A DNA stretch of 16,587 bases from CAYNNP01 sp964398215 (GTDB lineage Bacteria; Planctomycetota; Planctomycetia; Pirellulales; Pirellulaceae), in the NCBI GenBank assembly GCA_964398215.1, contig CAYNNP010000146.1, positions 1 to 16,587 on the forward strand, read 5' to 3'. The translations under genes were made by a program, and so were the position numbers. Below, in pieces: positions 15,357 to 16,587 of this stretch (position 1 is the stretch's first letter; the number at the start of each line of letters is the position of its first letter). The notes beneath the pieces are model-generated. The model did no database searches and was not told the DNA's origin. It worked only from the letters and a program-made list of their open reading frames with translations.

Positions 15357-16358
15357 TTAAACCTTGCTAAGGAGGTGTCCAACGATTGCATCCGCGTCCA
15401 CTTGGTCGCCGATCGCACGGTGGTTTCCAAGGACTCGATGCCGCAAAATCGGAATCGCCACTGACTTGATATCGTCAACATTCGGCACCGCCCGTCCAGC
15501 CAACAATGCACGGGCTTTGGACGCCATCGCCAAGCACTGTGAACCGCGTGGCCCAGCACCAAAGCCAACATACTGCCGAACAAATTCGCTAGCCGATTCC
15601 TGTTCCGGTCGACTCGCACGGCACAGCGCAACAGCAACATCGATCACGTTGTCCGGCACAGGAGCCGCCGTCACAAGTTCGCGAAGTTCCAAGAAACCTT
15701 CGCGTGAAAGTGTCGAACTTGGCAAATCCGGTGTGCGTCCTGCGGTGCGTCGCACAATGTCCTTTTCTTGTTCGGCTGTCGGATAGCCCACATGAATCTG
15801 CATCATGAACCGATCCAATTGCGCTTCGGGCAGCGGATACGTGCCTTCTTGTTCAATCGGGTTTTGTGTTGCAACGACCAAGAACGGATCATGCATTGAG
15901 TGCGTCACACCTGCGACGGTGACATGTCGTTCCGCCATCGCTTCCAACAACGCCGATTGTGTTTTCGGCGTCGCGCGGTTGATTTCGTCGGCGAGAACCA
16001 GATTGCCGAACAAAGGACCACGGCGAAAAACCATCGACGGTTCACCGTTGCCATTGGACTTCGTCCCGCCCATCAGTTCGTAACCGGTAACGTCCGACGG
16101 CATCAAGTCGGGAGTGAATTGAATTCGCGAAAACTCCCAATCAAAGGAAGCGGCAAGAGCTTTCACGACCAGCGTTTTTGCCAAACCGGGCACACCGACC
16201 AGCAGCGCGTGGGAGCCAGTTAGAGCACAAATAAGAAGTTGATCGATCGTTTCTTCTTGCCCCACGATGACTTCATGCAGTGCATCACGAATCGTTTGAA
16301 TTTTGCGTCCAAACTCTTCGATCCGCGCCGCCGCATCGGCCCCTGTATCAACGCTCAT
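15357..16358 (-). CDS. MoxR-family AAA+ ATPase
   Basis: This 333-residue protein is a complete MoxR ATPase. Counting from the ATG at 16358, Walker A is GVPGLAKT (55-62), Walker B is LVLADEIN (120-127), sensor 1 lies in ATQNPIEQEGTYPLPEAQ (163-180), and LDRF (181-184) supplies an arginine. The C-terminal third is the helical lid domain (FVRQYVGFGAGPRGSQ, RHRVLGNH). It should form a hexameric cytoplasmic ATPase that remodels or activates client complexes with VWA partners, here the DUF58 and BatA-like proteins encoded directly downstream. The open frame extends 23 codons further to a TTG at 16427, but the ATG is preceded by a G-rich ribosome site and gives the normal MoxR length. It is the first gene of the cluster. 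Confidence 0.95.
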   Translation of the reverse strand: MSVDTGADAAARIEEFGRKIQTIRDALHEVIVGQEETIDQLLICALTGSHALLVGVPGLAKTLVVKALAASFDWEFSRIQFTPDLMPSDVTGYELMGGTKSNGNGEPSMVFRRGPLFGNLVLADEINRATPKTQSALLEAMAERHVTVAGVTHSMHDPFLVVATQNPIEQEGTYPLPEAQLDRFMMQIHVGYPTAEQEKDIVRRTAGRTPDLPSSTLSREGFLELRELVTAAPVPDNVIDVAVALCRASRPEQESASEFVRQYVGFGAGPRGSQCLAMASKARALLAGRAVPNVDDIKSVAIPILRHRVLGNHRAIGDQVDADAIVGHLLSKV

Positions 16359-16363
16359 CGGCG

Positions 16364-16370
16364 CCCCCCC
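16364..16370 (-). promoter_or_regulatory. G7 tract acting as ribosome binding site of moxR
   Basis: Seven consecutive G residues on the coding strand lie 5 nt before the moxR ATG. They could pair with the anti-Shine-Dalgarno end of 16S rRNA and support the start at 16358. A homopolymer of this length could vary in length between cells. Confidence 0.45.
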
Positions 16371-16445
16371 GTAAACAATGGTTTCTAAAACGTCACGTTG
16401 CAAATACCGAACGCTGGATGCGTTCAATGGAATGGCTAGCCTGAA

Positions 16446-16451
16446 AATATA
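16446..16451 (-). promoter_or_regulatory. Candidate -10 box upstream of moxR
   Basis: TATATT on the minus strand lies in an AT-rich pocket (16442-16460) of otherwise balanced sequence, about 88 nt before the moxR ATG. I see no good TTGACA-like -35 box at 16-18 nt, so an activator, an alternative sigma factor or a promoter outside the window is possible. Confidence 0.25.
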
Positions 16452-16495
16452 TACTAAACGAGTCTATCGAGCCGCACGCCCAGCTGCAAGCAAAT

Positions 16496-16533
16496 CCCGC
16501 CGATGATTCGGGCGAATCATTTTTTCAAGCGGG
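16496..16533. repeat. Nested inverted repeat upstream of the moxR operon
   Basis: An inner pair of arms, ATGATTCG (16503-16510) and CGAATCAT (16513-16520), forms a perfect 8-nt inverted repeat with a GG spacer; as RNA it is a 7-bp stem with a GGGC loop. Outer arms CCCGC (16496-16500) and GCGGG (16529-16533) extend it. On the plus strand the inner hairpin is followed by TTTTTC, like an intrinsic terminator, but there is no plus-strand gene to end. It may be an operator, a structured leader or a terminator for an antisense transcript. Confidence 0.5.
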
Positions 16534-16587
16534 GGATGCAAGGTTGGCCGCTCCGGTCGAGATTTATCGGTTAGCGTCTTGCGCCTC

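Larger units (their letters stand above)
16371..16587. other. Non-coding leader region at right edge
   Basis: No convincing gene is present between the moxR ribosome site and the window end. It holds the AT-rich candidate promoter and the nested inverted repeat. A minus-strand frame (16464-16587, about 40 codons) stays open to the edge and might be the tail of an upstream gene, but its arginine- and proline-rich product has no recognisable motif. Confidence 0.45.

Noticed and set aside
16503..16525. Intrinsic terminator on the plus strand
   Set aside because: Hairpin and T-tract shape fit, but no plus-strand gene lies upstream to be terminated. It was kept as an inverted repeat rather than a terminator.
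16464..16587. Minus-strand frame open to the right edge, possibly the end of an upstream gene
   Set aside because: Only about 40 codons are visible, rich in Arg and Pro, with no motif. Such a run can occur by chance in this composition, so it is not called as a gene.

Overview
The window carries a compact, entirely minus-strand gene cluster. Its gene set, long coiled-coil and HEAT-repeat proteins, short intergenic gaps and moderate GC content point to a planctomycete, probably a Rhodopirellula/Pirellula-like member of the Pirellulales. The phylum call rests on the combination MoxR, DUF58, BatA-like, VWA/GATase-like, DUF4175-like and DUF4159, which is typical of Planctomycetota. The species cannot be read from the sequence.

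Transcription runs from right to left. At the right edge (16359-16587) there is a non-coding leader with a nested inverted repeat and a weak -10-like box. It is followed by a MoxR AAA+ ATPase (15357-16358), a soluble DUF58 VWA protein (14380-15354), a BatA-like membrane VWA protein (12265-14373), a second membrane VWA protein with a glutamine-amidotransferase-like domain (9909-12254), a large membrane-anchored coiled-coil protein of DUF4175 type (7071-9875), an exported DUF4159 protein with a CCCC motif (6305-7069), a tetraheme lipoprotein fused to a degenerate 5'-nucleotidase-like domain (4950-6299) and an exported thioredoxin fused to a long HEAT-repeat array (1435-4950). After a 65-nt gap come an exported SIMPL-like protein (431-1369), a small XRE-type regulator (109-402) and the start of an unidentified hydrophobic protein cut by the left edge (1-94). 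From moxR to the thioredoxin-HEAT gene the spacing is between a 1-nt overlap and 33 nt, so these eight genes very likely form one transcription unit.

By family knowledge, MoxR ATPases work with VWA proteins as chaperones that assemble or activate protein complexes, often metal-dependent ones; Bat proteins are the best-known membrane version. Here the cytoplasmic half (MoxR and DUF58) sits beside three membrane-anchored proteins with large extracytoplasmic parts, then three exported proteins with redox or metal-binding signatures (CCCC, four CxxCH, WCGPC). My inference is that the cluster is a planctomycete Bat-like module whose client or partner is an envelope redox complex. No target can be proved from sequence alone. 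No CRISPR, tRNA, rRNA, transposon or prophage gene was seen.
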